A stretch of DNA of 64,000 bases, taken from positions 372,001-436,000 of the forward strand of contig JALHQT010000005.1 in NCBI GenBank assembly GCA_022841825.1. Direction: 5' to 3'. A program made the translations under genes and the position numbers. Source of the stretch: Anaerolineae bacterium. GTDB lineage: Bacteria; Chloroflexota; Anaerolineae; Aggregatilineales; Phototrophicaceae. The notes beneath the pieces were generated by a model, which saw nothing but the letters and a program-made list of their open reading frames with translations, was not told where the DNA came from and ran no database searches. This document shows positions 26,950 to 36,210 of this stretch, piece after piece; position 1 is the first letter of the stretch, and the number at the start of each line of letters is the position of its first letter.

Positions 26950-28125
26950 CTGTATGGTGGAAAAACCTCATCCCTGGGGAGATTCAAGCTGCATCGCGAT
27001 AGTAATCGTGCAGAATGCCTCCGAGAACATCGCGGCATCGTATGGCTCCTTGCGGAGAACGGGGTATGGGAATGGGTGCTTGCTGATCGAGTCCCTGATG
27101 AGGACGAGCCACGTTGTAATAATCGATGTATTCCTTGAGCACACGCATGAGATGCCGCTGATTCAAAATCAGCAGGTGGTCAAGACACTCGTGGCGAACT
27201 GAACGCACCCAACGCTCAGCGACGGCATTCGCTCTCGGTGCTCGAAATGGCGTCCGCACAATTTCTATGCCTTCTGAGACGAAGACCCGGTCGAAGCTGG
27301 GCGTGAATTTGCTGTCCCGGTCATGAATGAGGAACCGCATCGGTGCTCCAGACTCGTCCAACTGCCAGACGAGTTGCCGCGCCTGCTGCGTGAGCCAAGT
27401 GTTGTCGGGGTTGGTCGTGCAACCCGCCAGACGGACGCGACGTGAACCCAGTTCGATGAAGAAAAGAACATACAGCGTTTGCAGATGCAGCGTTTCGACG
27501 GTGAAGAAATCGCACGCCAGCATCTGCTGTCGATAGTGTGTCAGAAACGTCCGCCACGTAGTCCGACCCCGTTGTGGCGCGGGCATGAGACGATGACGGC
27601 GCAGGACGTTCTTGACCGTCGTTGGATCGACAACGAAGCCAAGCTTCAACAGCTCGCTTTGGATTTTGTCGTACCCCATGCGCGGGTTCTCACCCGCGAT
27701 CCGCAGAATCAGCGCCTCGATCTCCCAGTCAAGCTTTGGCCGTCCTCCGTGGTTTGGTCGCCGAAAAGTCCATTTCCGACGCACCAGTTCTCGATGCCAC
27801 TTGAGCACGGTTTCCGGTTGGACGAGCAAAACAACGTCGCGCAGACGCTGCCGCCAGCGCCGCGTTTGCGCCTGCAACCGAGTTGTCAGGGTGACGAGCA
27901 TCAGCTTTTCGGGACGTGTGAGACGTGGTTTCGTCTTGGTGTTGCGTTCCAGCACGCGGATTTGCTGCCGGAGGAGGGCAATCTGGAAATCTTTCTCGTC
28001 CGGCGCAACACGGCAGGCTGAAAGCACGTCGAAGATCACCGCAAGCGTGCAGAGTAGAAGATGATAAACCATAGACCGGGAAACGGAGCCTCGATGGGGA
28101 AATGATCGCTTTTCAGCATACCACT
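26950..28125 (-). mobile_element. IS element, rve/DDE transposase, family 1 (approximate boundaries)
   Basis: Transposase plus left end CCCTGTATGGTGGAAAAACCTCATC related to the terminal repeat of the 41.85 kb IS; right end degenerate. Confidence 0.65.
26984..28072 (-). CDS. Transposase (rve integrase core, IS481/IS3-like)
   Basis: QQMLACDFFTVETLHLQTLYVLFFIELGSRRV...NAVAERWVRSVRHECLDHLLIL...YYNVARPHQGLDQ. Confidence 0.9.
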   Translation of the reverse strand: MVYHLLLCTLAVIFDVLSACRVAPDEKDFQIALLRQQIRVLERNTKTKPRLTRPEKLMLVTLTTRLQAQTRRWRQRLRDVVLLVQPETVLKWHRELVRRKWTFRRPNHGGRPKLDWEIEALILRIAGENPRMGYDKIQSELLKLGFVVDPTTVKNVLRRHRLMPAPQRGRTTWRTFLTHYRQQMLACDFFTVETLHLQTLYVLFFIELGSRRVRLAGCTTNPDNTWLTQQARQLVWQLDESGAPMRFLIHDRDSKFTPSFDRVFVSEGIEIVRTPFRAPRANAVAERWVRSVRHECLDHLLILNQRHLMRVLKEYIDYYNVARPHQGLDQQAPIPIPRSPQGAIRCRDVLGGILHDYYRDAA

Positions 28126-28156
28126 TTCTCCCACTGAGATTCAGTGTCGAGACTCC

Positions 28157-29227
28157 CTATGAGAAGCACCGGCGGCGTTTTTCCACCTTACAGGGTGGCA
28201 CAGGAATGCGATGCCCAATGCCTTGGTGCGGTCGAGCAGAGTTGAAATACGTCACGTACTCCTTCATCACTCGCTGCAACTGCCGTTCATTGACGATCCA
28301 CACGTGTTCGAGACACTCACGGTGGACACTTCCCAGAAAGCGTTCACATATGGCGTTTGCCTTTGGGGCACGAATTGGCGTTCTGAGGATCTCAATGCCG
28401 CTGGCAGCCCGGGCGAACGCTGCACCGTACTTGCTGTCGTTGTCACGGATCAAGAAGCGTGGCTGCACGTCAAACGGCGTCGCTTCGCGCAGTTGCCGAG
28501 CCACCCAGGCATCGCTCGGTGAGCGGGTGACAGCGAAGTGAACGACGCGACGAGAACCCAACTCGATGATAATGAAGACGAAGATGGCTCGAAACCACAG
28601 GTCGTATGTCTGCAGGAAATCGCACGCCCAGGTGTCAGGCGCGTGATTATTCAGAAAGGTTGTCCAGGTCTGACTCGGTTGTCGCGGGGAGGGCATCGGG
28701 CGTACCTGGCGGATGTACTTCGCGACTGTGCGCTTCGAGAGTCGATACCCCAGCTTCCCCAGTTCGTCGCGAATTCGCTTTGTGCCCCACAAGCGGTTCT
28801 CGCGCACCATCCTCTGGATGAGTGCGATGACTTCGGGAGCGACGCGCGGTGGCCGGTGTTTCGCTTTCGACTGATGTCGCCAGAACAAGCGAAAGCCCTG
28901 CCGATGCCAGTTGAGCAGCGTGTCGGGCTTGACGATCAGCAGCGCCTCTCGCCATGTCCGCAGCTGGCTGGCGAGGACGACCAGCAAACCTCGATCCGAT
29001 GGAGTCAATGCCGGGCGTTTCGTTTGACGCTGCAGAACAATCAGCTGTTGGCGCAAGAAAGCATTCTCAGCGACCAACTCGGATTTGCTGCGAGTCACGT
29101 CGGTGACTGCTCCCAGCAGGAGACCCGCGTTCTTGGGTTGTGCCCAGTGTTTCAAGCGTTGTTCAACGCGCTGAAGCATAATGGAGACTCCTTGACGGAG
29201 TACTTTCCGCAGGAATTGAAGCATCAT
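28157..29227 (-). CDS. Transposase (rve core), C-terminus truncated relative to the 47.3 kb copy
   Basis: TWACDFLQTYDLWFRAIFVFIIIELGSRRVVHFAV...ECLEHVWIVNERQLQRVMKEYVTYFNSARPHQGIGH; lacks VLGGLHxNYRR tail. Confidence 0.88.
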   Translation of the reverse strand: MMLQFLRKVLRQGVSIMLQRVEQRLKHWAQPKNAGLLLGAVTDVTRSKSELVAENAFLRQQLIVLQRQTKRPALTPSDRGLLVVLASQLRTWREALLIVKPDTLLNWHRQGFRLFWRHQSKAKHRPPRVAPEVIALIQRMVRENRLWGTKRIRDELGKLGYRLSKRTVAKYIRQVRPMPSPRQPSQTWTTFLNNHAPDTWACDFLQTYDLWFRAIFVFIIIELGSRRVVHFAVTRSPSDAWVARQLREATPFDVQPRFLIRDNDSKYGAAFARAASGIEILRTPIRAPKANAICERFLGSVHRECLEHVWIVNERQLQRVMKEYVTYFNSARPHQGIGHRIPVPPCKVEKRRRCFS

Positions 29228-29324
29228 TGAATGTTCTCATTGGGGATTGGATATCAAATGTGACCGCGGATTGTAGCTAGGTTTCGAGGCAAATCCAGCT
29301 CAGATGGCCTAAGTAGCCCCCACA
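28157..29324 (-). mobile_element. IS element, family 2, with the 3' (left) end lost
   Basis: Right terminal repeat AAGTAGCCCCCACA at 29311-29324; no matching TGTGGGGGCTACTT at the other end. Confidence 0.75.
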
Positions 29325-30370
29325 GGTGTAGAGGCGCTTTCGCGCACAGCTAATCTGGGTTGTAGCAGGATCTGTTCGACGGGTGCAGACGGCTGCTGGA
29401 GCGCGTTGATCAACATCGTCGCCGCCTGGTAGCCCATCGTATCGGTTGGGAAGTTGATCGCGGTCAGGGCAGGTGTGACGAGCTGGGCGATGCGCTCCGT
29501 CGCCAGCGCAACCACAGAGCAGTCATCCGGCACTAAGCGGTCACGGTCACGCAGTGCACGAATCGCGCCGGGTGAACTGGCACCATGCACGGTGAAGATG
29601 GCGGTCAGCTCAGGCGCTTCGTCCAGCAGTTCCAGCGTCGCTTCGTAGACGTCCGGGACGGTGAGCTTGACTTCACGGTAGAGCGGGGCAAGCCTGTATC
29701 GCTCCAATGCGCGCTGGTAGCCCGACATGATGCGCACCGATGGTCCGATCTGTTGTGCGCGGGCGCTGGCGGGGCGGGCGATGAAACCGATGCGCCGATG
29801 TCCCTGCTCAACCAGATACCCAATGGCTGTCTCGACCGCTGCATCAAAATCGAGGTCGATATAACGATAGTGCTGATTATCACTCGTGCGTCCGATCATG
29901 ACGAACGGATAGTCGTGGCGTGTGAGCAGTTCTGGCCGCCAGTCGTCCATGCGGATCTGCATCAGGATCACGCCATCAGTCTGCCCGGAGCGAAACAGAT
30001 TGAGCAGATGATCAGCGTCCATCGGCTCGGTCATCAGATTGAAGAATGTGTCATGTTTGCTGCACGAAGCGGCTGCGCCGATGAAAAAGTCCAGCTCAAG
30101 CTGTGTGAACTCGGCATGATCCATTGGGAACAGCAGCGTGATCACCCGGCTCTTGGCGACTGTGGCACCAGATGCCAGGCGCTGCGCGCTCACGTCGGGC
30201 GAGTAGCCTGTGTCATGAATGACTTTGAGGACGCGCTGACGGGTCACCTCGGCAACATCAGGTTTCCCGTTCAGGATGCGTGAGACGGTCGAAACCGACA
30301 CCTGTGCCAGCCGCGCGATGTCCGCAATCGTGAGCGATTCCGATGATTCAGAAGACTGTATCAAGAGCAA
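29309..30370 (-). CDS. LacI-family transcriptional regulator
   Basis: LTIADIARLAQVSVSTVSRILNGKPDVAEVTRQRVLKVIHDTGYSPDVSAQRLAS; last residues and stop come from the IS end. Confidence 0.92.
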   Translation of the reverse strand: MLLIQSSESSESLTIADIARLAQVSVSTVSRILNGKPDVAEVTRQRVLKVIHDTGYSPDVSAQRLASGATVAKSRVITLLFPMDHAEFTQLELDFFIGAAASCSKHDTFFNLMTEPMDADHLLNLFRSGQTDGVILMQIRMDDWRPELLTRHDYPFVMIGRTSDNQHYRYIDLDFDAAVETAIGYLVEQGHRRIGFIARPASARAQQIGPSVRIMSGYQRALERYRLAPLYREVKLTVPDVYEATLELLDEAPELTAIFTVHGASSPGAIRALRDRDRLVPDDCSVVALATERIAQLVTPALTAINFPTDTMGYQAATMLINALQQPSAPVEQILLQPRLAVRESASTPVGAT

Positions 30371-30411
30371 AATCCCGAATAAGAAACCATTTCAGAGCAA
30401 TCATTTGTGTT

Positions 30412-30439
30412 CCGGTAGCGTTACCGGTAACGCTACCGG
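30412..30439. promoter_or_regulatory. Perfect 28-bp palindrome, LacI-type operator
   Basis: CCGGTAGCGTTACCGGTAACGCTACCGG, self-complementary, 41 bp 5' of the LacI start codon. Confidence 0.85.
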
Positions 30440-30521
30440 GCTAGTGTAGCGTGTTTGTCTAGGTTGTCAACCGAGGAATCGCTAACTTCACTGAGTTATG
30501 AGCCGAATTATGTTAAACCCT

Positions 30522-30620
30522 TGTGGGGGCTACTTCGCATATCCAAGAGCAAAGTAACGTCTCAGGAGAATCGTCGATAGTTTGTGTGCAACCCGCCCAG
30601 CACCGGGATTACTTCGCTCG
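30522..30620 (-). mobile_element. Orphan 3' end of a family-2 IS
   Basis: TGTGGGGGCTACTT plus minus-strand YRVTSEVIPVLGGLHTNYRRFS* transposase tail. Confidence 0.8.
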
Positions 30621-30671
30621 TCACGCGATAGAGGACATGTCCTAGGGATCGCAGTCGCATTATCATTCGGC

Positions 30672-31160
30672 TCAATCCCCGACGAATTGACAGACTGCTA
30701 GCACCATAGTTGCGGAATCGCCATCGTTGGTAACAATTTGGAATCCAAGGCGCTGGTAGAGACGAAATGCCGGGTTGCCAACTTGCACGCTCAGGCTCAC
30801 CCGCTTGGCAACCGGTGTGAGCGCGACAAATAGCGCCTCTATCAAGCGTGTGCCGATACCCAACCCGCGATACTCAGGAAGAACCGCAATACTCATTTCA
30901 GGTGTCGCGTCATCCACAAAACCATAGCCGCGCATGAAGCGCGCCCAGGCTGCTCCAATAGGGCTTTCACCGTCGAGCGCCAGGACACCCCTATCGCCTG
31001 CGCGCGTCCCGAATCCCTCAATGTAGGTGACAAGTTCGGGAAGGTCGATGATCGTTCTGGGTGGCGGTTCGGCATCCGGCGGTACATAGATGGCGTGATA
31101 GAGCGCCTCGCGCAGAAAAGGCGCATCTGCAAGCGTCTGTGCACGAATATGGATTGTCAT
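30672..31160 (-). CDS. GNAT N-acetyltransferase
   Basis: MSIAVLPEYRGLGIGTRLIEALFVALTPVAKRVSLSVQVGNPAFRLYQRLGF. Confidence 0.85.
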   Translation of the reverse strand: MTIHIRAQTLADAPFLREALYHAIYVPPDAEPPPRTIIDLPELVTYIEGFGTRAGDRGVLALDGESPIGAAWARFMRGYGFVDDATPEMSIAVLPEYRGLGIGTRLIEALFVALTPVAKRVSLSVQVGNPAFRLYQRLGFQIVTNDGDSATMVLAVCQFVGD

Positions 31161-31171
31161 CCGCCGCCTCG

Positions 31172-32683
31172 TTATAGAGGTTCGATTTTGAGCAGACTCA
31201 GACCACCACCCGGCGTTTTGTCGCGTTTCACCTCCACACTGAGCTGATGAAGGTCTTCCGCGCTGACCTCCCACTGCGCATCTGTCCAGAGGTTGGTGAG
31301 GCGATAACGCGCATGACCTGCCAAGCCCAGAAGTTGCAGAGGTAACGTCACCATAGGGGTGACATCGCGCGAGATTTCCGGATTGCCTACCACGATGACC
31401 GCTTTACCTGTCACCCACCGCGCGTAAGGCTGCGGCAGCGGAACATCCGACTGGTAATCCAGCGAAATCAGATGCGGATCGCCATAGCTCGAAACCGCAC
31501 CGAGTACGTCCGCCTCGCACCTGCGCACGGCGAGCAGCCGCTTCACATCATCGAACATTGCACGATGCGCAGGTTTCTCCAACGCATTCCACTGAACGAC
31601 GCCTCCATACAGCCATTTGCCTTTGCCTGGCTCCGCACCACCGAAGAGATATGGCGAAAGCTCTGGCAGCGCCACAAAGGGCGAATCGAACTCCTCGCCC
31701 GACACCCAGATCGGCACCAGCCCGGAAAAGAGCGAGCCGTAGCCGAAGATGAATCGGCTGCCCTGCGCGACGTAGGGGTTGTCGAACTCGAAGCCCTCCC
31801 AGCCGTTGTCGTGCGAACTGATCTGCCCCGATGAGTAGGCGAACGACGGCACTTCGCTGACGGTGCTGCGATGCGTGATGCTGTGCAGCCAGGCGTCCCA
31901 TTCAGCTTTGCCCCAGGTGTTAGCGTAGCCGTGCTGACCGTTGATCTCGTCGGGGCGCTTGCGATGCGGGCTGAGCAATGTCGGCGGGTCACGCTGCACG
32001 AAGTCAATCGCCTTAAGGAACTCCTCGCGGGGAGGGATGCGCGTTAGCTCAGACTGCTCCGAAAACTCCAACGCGCCCTGGTAGTTCAATTCGTTGATGA
32101 AGATGATTTCTCGCCCGGCGCGGGCGGCGTTCTCGCGCACTTTCAGCCACAAATCGACACGGCGCATCCCCAGATCGATTCGATAGCCATCGACGCCGAA
32201 TTCGACGGCGTAGCGCGTCCACATATCGACCCACCATTGGTCGAGTTCGGGATCATGCAGATCGAAATCGTAATCGACCATGCCCCAGCTCTTGCCGCGG
32301 AACCAGTGCGGCTTGCGCTGCACAAGCGGGCTGTTCTCCATCACACCATGTTCGATCACATCAAGGAACACACGAATGCCGACCTCGTGTGCCGCCGCGA
32401 TCATATCCTTGAAGTCCTGCTCGCTGCCGAGCGCGGGATCGATTACGTCCGGCTCGATGCAGGCATACTGCGTCCAGATGTTATAAAAGTGCTTCGGGTC
32501 TGCCAGGGAATGCCCGGTGAGCCAAATGCCCGTGATGCCCAGTTCATGCAGATAGGGCAGCTTTTCGCGCAGGCTGTCGAAGGTGCCGCTGCCAGGTCCC
32601 TGCGGCGAGGTGAACGACTTGGTGGCGATCTCGTACACAATCAGGTCGCGTATCCAGCCGGGCGAACGAACGTAATCGACCAT
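31172..32683 (-). CDS. Alpha-amylase family (GH13-like) protein
   Basis: REKLPYLHELGITGIWLTG...GIRVFLDVIEHGVMENSPLVQ...VDGYRIDLGMRRVDLW. Confidence 0.82.
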   Translation of the reverse strand: MVDYVRSPGWIRDLIVYEIATKSFTSPQGPGSGTFDSLREKLPYLHELGITGIWLTGHSLADPKHFYNIWTQYACIEPDVIDPALGSEQDFKDMIAAAHEVGIRVFLDVIEHGVMENSPLVQRKPHWFRGKSWGMVDYDFDLHDPELDQWWVDMWTRYAVEFGVDGYRIDLGMRRVDLWLKVRENAARAGREIIFINELNYQGALEFSEQSELTRIPPREEFLKAIDFVQRDPPTLLSPHRKRPDEINGQHGYANTWGKAEWDAWLHSITHRSTVSEVPSFAYSSGQISSHDNGWEGFEFDNPYVAQGSRFIFGYGSLFSGLVPIWVSGEEFDSPFVALPELSPYLFGGAEPGKGKWLYGGVVQWNALEKPAHRAMFDDVKRLLAVRRCEADVLGAVSSYGDPHLISLDYQSDVPLPQPYARWVTGKAVIVVGNPEISRDVTPMVTLPLQLLGLAGHARYRLTNLWTDAQWEVSAEDLHQLSVEVKRDKTPGGGLSLLKIEPL

Positions 32684-32689
32684 TGAAAT

Positions 32690-33511
32690 CTACCCTTTGA
32701 CAGCGCCGAGCGTCAGCCCGCGCACAATGTACCGCTGCAGGAGCAGCGCCAGGATAATTGTCGGAATAATATACATTACGGCGGCAGATGCCATCAGATC
32801 CCAGCGCACGCCGTAAATCAGATTCATGTTCGAAATGCCGACGGGCATCGTCACCAGACGCGGCGTCGGGGCGAGGATGAGCGCGAGGTCGAGGTTATTC
32901 CAGCTGAGGAGATATGAGAAGATGGCACCGACTGCCAGCCCTGGTGTGACGATGGGCAGGACGATCCGATAGATCACATTGAAGCGGTTGCAGCCATCGA
33001 CCAACCCAGCCTGGATCAACTCTGTGGGCGTGTCCTCGAAGAAGCCCAGCATGATCCAGATCACCAGCGGAAGCTGGATGGCAGTGTGCGCCAGAATCAG
33101 CCCAGGCATGGTATTGGTCAGGCGTACCGACGAGAACAGATAGAACAAGGGAATACCGACAGCGACGCCGGGCAGCAGGCGCATCAGCAGTGTCATCAGC
33201 ATAATCGGCTGGCGCGCGCGGAAGCGGTAAAGCGAAAGGCTGTAGGCAGCCAGGGAGCCAGTCGTCAGCGAGATCAGAGTCGAGCCGACGGCGATGAGGA
33301 CGCTGTTGATGAAGTACTGCCCAACTGGGAAGGTCTCCAGCACCGTCTGGTAGTTCTCCAGGGTCAAGCGAGAGGGCAGCGCTACCGAAAGCACCTCGGA
33401 TGGCGGCTTGAACGACGTGATAAACAGCCAGACAATCGGAAAGAGAAAGAGGAAAGTTGCGGCGACGACGATCAGATACGAAAGCGCCATCACTCCGGGG
33501 CGTGTTTTCAT
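32690..33511 (-). CDS. Carbohydrate ABC transporter permease (MalG type)
   Basis: EAA-like loop IQAGLVDGCNRFNVIYRIVLPIVTPGLAVGAIF; overlaps the MalF-type stop. Confidence 0.9.
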   Translation of the reverse strand: MKTRPGVMALSYLIVVAATFLFLFPIVWLFITSFKPPSEVLSVALPSRLTLENYQTVLETFPVGQYFINSVLIAVGSTLISLTTGSLAAYSLSLYRFRARQPIMLMTLLMRLLPGVAVGIPLFYLFSSVRLTNTMPGLILAHTAIQLPLVIWIMLGFFEDTPTELIQAGLVDGCNRFNVIYRIVLPIVTPGLAVGAIFSYLLSWNNLDLALILAPTPRLVTMPVGISNMNLIYGVRWDLMASAAVMYIIPTIILALLLQRYIVRGLTLGAVKG

Positions 33512-34443
33512 GCTCGCCTCCGCATGAACCGGATCAGGATTAAGCCGCCTGTCAGCAGGATGATGCTGACGATCCACGCCCCGGCGCTGGCGAGACCGAA
33601 GTCACGGTCGGTAAATGCGGTGCGGAAGATATAGTACGACAGCACATCGGTGCGCAGCGCAGGTCCACCACCTGTAAGTACGTAGACCAGATCGAAGACG
33701 CGAAAGGCATCCATCCCGCGTATCAGGAGCGCGACCAGGATGACCGGCTGCAAAAGGGGCAGCGTGACATGGCGGAAGACCGCCCACGCCGAGCCGCCGT
33801 CGATGGCGGCAGCTTCATAGTATTCGCTGGGTATCGACAGCAAACCTGCCAGCAGCAGCAGCACAAAAATCGGTACGGTCGCCCAGATTTCGACGATGAT
33901 GATGCTGAACAATGCCAGCGGCGTATCCGTCAGCCAGAGCGGCGGACGGTTAACGCCCCATTCGCGCAGCAGGTGATTGATGATGCCCAGCTCGTCGTTG
34001 TACATGAACTTCCACATCAACGCCATGACGGCAGGCGCGAGCATCTGTGGGATGACGAGCAGCGTCCGGAACATACCGCGCCCGCGCGTGATCGTCGCCA
34101 ACGCCAGCGCCAGAATTAAGCCGATCGCGAATTCAATCGGCACCGCGACCAAGACATAGGTCAGCGTGTTGCCCAGCGCCCGCTGAAAGGCATCATCCTG
34201 CAGGATGGTCGCGTAGTTTTCAAACCAGATGAACCGCGTGCGATCCGGCCGGGTGATTTCGAAGCGATGCAGACTGGTGTAGGCGGAAAAGACCAGCGGA
34301 AAGACAAATACCGTCAGCATGATCAGCAGTGCGGGAACGGTGATGAGAAAGCCAAACCAGCCATCGCTCAGATGGAAGCGCGCCACAGGCTTTGGCGGAG
34401 GTTTTGCGTACACCAGCGGCGATGGATCTGCGCGTTCTGTCAT
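33508..34443 (-). CDS. Carbohydrate ABC transporter permease (MalF type)
   Basis: EAAAIDGGSAWAVFRHVTLPLLQPVILVALLIRGMDAFRVFDLVYVLTGGGP. Confidence 0.9.
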   Translation of the reverse strand: MTERADPSPLVYAKPPPKPVARFHLSDGWFGFLITVPALLIMLTVFVFPLVFSAYTSLHRFEITRPDRTRFIWFENYATILQDDAFQRALGNTLTYVLVAVPIEFAIGLILALALATITRGRGMFRTLLVIPQMLAPAVMALMWKFMYNDELGIINHLLREWGVNRPPLWLTDTPLALFSIIIVEIWATVPIFVLLLLAGLLSIPSEYYEAAAIDGGSAWAVFRHVTLPLLQPVILVALLIRGMDAFRVFDLVYVLTGGGPALRTDVLSYYIFRTAFTDRDFGLASAGAWIVSIILLTGGLILIRFMRRRA

Positions 34444-34552
34444 ATGCGACTGCTCTCAACACCATTTCAGCGGGCGGCATTCTTGCCGCCCCTACCAACA
34501 CAGTTTCGCACGGACGCCCGCCAAAAGGGGCGCCCACTCAAAGATATTTGCT

Positions 34553-35989
34553 TTAGCTTTCCCCGAGAAGCTGCGGCAGGATTTCGTCGTAGAACCCGTC
34601 GTCCTGCAAGATCGCTTCGATTTCTGCGCGGGCATCTGTCAGCGCCTCTTCAGGAGTTTTCGCACCGATCAACGCTTCCTGGATTGCCTGATGCTGCACC
34701 GCTTCAATGGACATCCACGACGGACCGGTCGCCAGCCAATCGACGCTGCGACCATCCGCCTGGTTGACGGCGATTGCCGCGGTCAGCACAGGGTCTTCTG
34801 CCGAAAGGATTTCGCCGACCGAGGCACGCACCGGCGCGCGACCCGCGCGTCCCCACGCCAGCGAGAAATCTGGGCTGCTCATGAACTTGGCGAATGCGGT
34901 CGCCAGTTCCGGTGTGTCGCTCATCGTAAAGACGTTCCACGACCAGCCACCGATGTTGCCGCCGTGTGTCTCCTGCCCAGGCTTGCGACCGACGTTCACC
35001 AGATCGACGACCTGAGACTGTTCGGGGTTCTGGATCAGCGACCACATATAGGGCCAGTTGATCGCCATCGCCATCTTGCCCTGAATGAACAGCGTGTGGA
35101 ACTCGGTGTAGTCGTAAGTCGTCGTATCGGCGGGATAGATGCCGTACTCACGGAAGTTATCAACCACCCACTGAAGCGATTCGACGGCTTCCGGAGAGTC
35201 GATGGTGACGTTAAACTCGTCGTCCATCAGGTCGCCGCCAAAGGCGTAGAGATAGTTGTACCATTCCCAACTGCTCGCCAGCCCAGAGACACCCTTGAAG
35301 CCCAGACCGTAGACCTCAATGTTGTTCGGGTCGAAGCCGTCTTCACCGGGGTGCAGCCCATTCACGTCGGTCGTCAGGCGGATGGCGTATTCGCGCAGCT
35401 CCTCATAGGTCTGCGGGGGGGTATCGGGGTCGAGACCCGCCGCTTCGAACAGGTCGGTGCGCCAGAAGAGAATATTGGTATCGGTGACCATCGGCAGCCC
35501 ATAGAGCGTGTCCGCCACCATGTACTGCTGCAAATCACCCTGGAAAAAGTCGTCCGCATCGGGCGGCATCGGCAGTGGCAGCAGGAAGCCGCTCAAGCCA
35601 TAGTCCTTCGCGCCGCCCGCGCCTGTGTGCATCATGTCGTAGGCGCCGGAATTGGTGGACATCTCCAGACGCACCTGGTCATACATCTGATTTTCCGGCA
35701 GGGGGATGTAGTTCACTGTCGCGCCGGTCGTCATCTCGAACATCGCCTTGCCTGTGTTGAGCACATCCGCGCTGGCGGGGTCGTTAAAGAAGCTCGCGTT
35801 GAGCACCACATCCAGCGACTGACCGGAATACTCACCCGGCATGTAGTATTCCTGCACCTCGGCGGTGGCGGCGTTCAGCATATCCAGTGGGATACTGGTC
35901 GCATCTTGTGCCAGCACGCTCCCGCCCAGGAGTCCCAGGCTTAATAGCGCGGCAAGCAGAATTCCGATAAGTCTATTTCGTCCAGCCAT
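34553..35989 (-). CDS. ABC transporter extracellular solute-binding protein
   Basis: Signal peptide AGRNRLIGILLAALLSLGLLGGSVLAQ; SBP family 1 fold motifs (GLPMVTDTNILFWRTDLFEAAGL). Confidence 0.9.
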   Translation of the reverse strand: MAGRNRLIGILLAALLSLGLLGGSVLAQDATSIPLDMLNAATAEVQEYYMPGEYSGQSLDVVLNASFFNDPASADVLNTGKAMFEMTTGATVNYIPLPENQMYDQVRLEMSTNSGAYDMMHTGAGGAKDYGLSGFLLPLPMPPDADDFFQGDLQQYMVADTLYGLPMVTDTNILFWRTDLFEAAGLDPDTPPQTYEELREYAIRLTTDVNGLHPGEDGFDPNNIEVYGLGFKGVSGLASSWEWYNYLYAFGGDLMDDEFNVTIDSPEAVESLQWVVDNFREYGIYPADTTTYDYTEFHTLFIQGKMAMAINWPYMWSLIQNPEQSQVVDLVNVGRKPGQETHGGNIGGWSWNVFTMSDTPELATAFAKFMSSPDFSLAWGRAGRAPVRASVGEILSAEDPVLTAAIAVNQADGRSVDWLATGPSWMSIEAVQHQAIQEALIGAKTPEEALTDARAEIEAILQDDGFYDEILPQLLGES

Positions 35990-36101
35990 AGTCTCTTTCC
36001 TCCCAAAGTAACCTGTGAATCGCACATTATTGCGGTCTGTCCGGAGCTTGCGGACACATCGCATCTTTCTCGACGGAGGATTATGTACAGCAGCTATCTA
36101 T

Positions 36102-36120
36102 CTGTCAACCTATTTGACAG
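36102..36120. promoter_or_regulatory. Inverted repeat between divergent SBP and GntR genes
   Basis: CTGTCAA-cctat-TTGACAG. Confidence 0.55.
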
Positions 36121-36210
36121 GTTGCCTATCACACGGTTTAATAGGAGGCATTGCGCCAACGATAACTTGTGTTGATAATTCACCATCATTTTGCTAGCTG
36201 GATACAAAAT

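Noticed and set aside
34319-35944. 541-aa plus-strand ORF opposite the SBP gene
   Set aside because: Shadow of a clear solute-binding protein; no domain motifs
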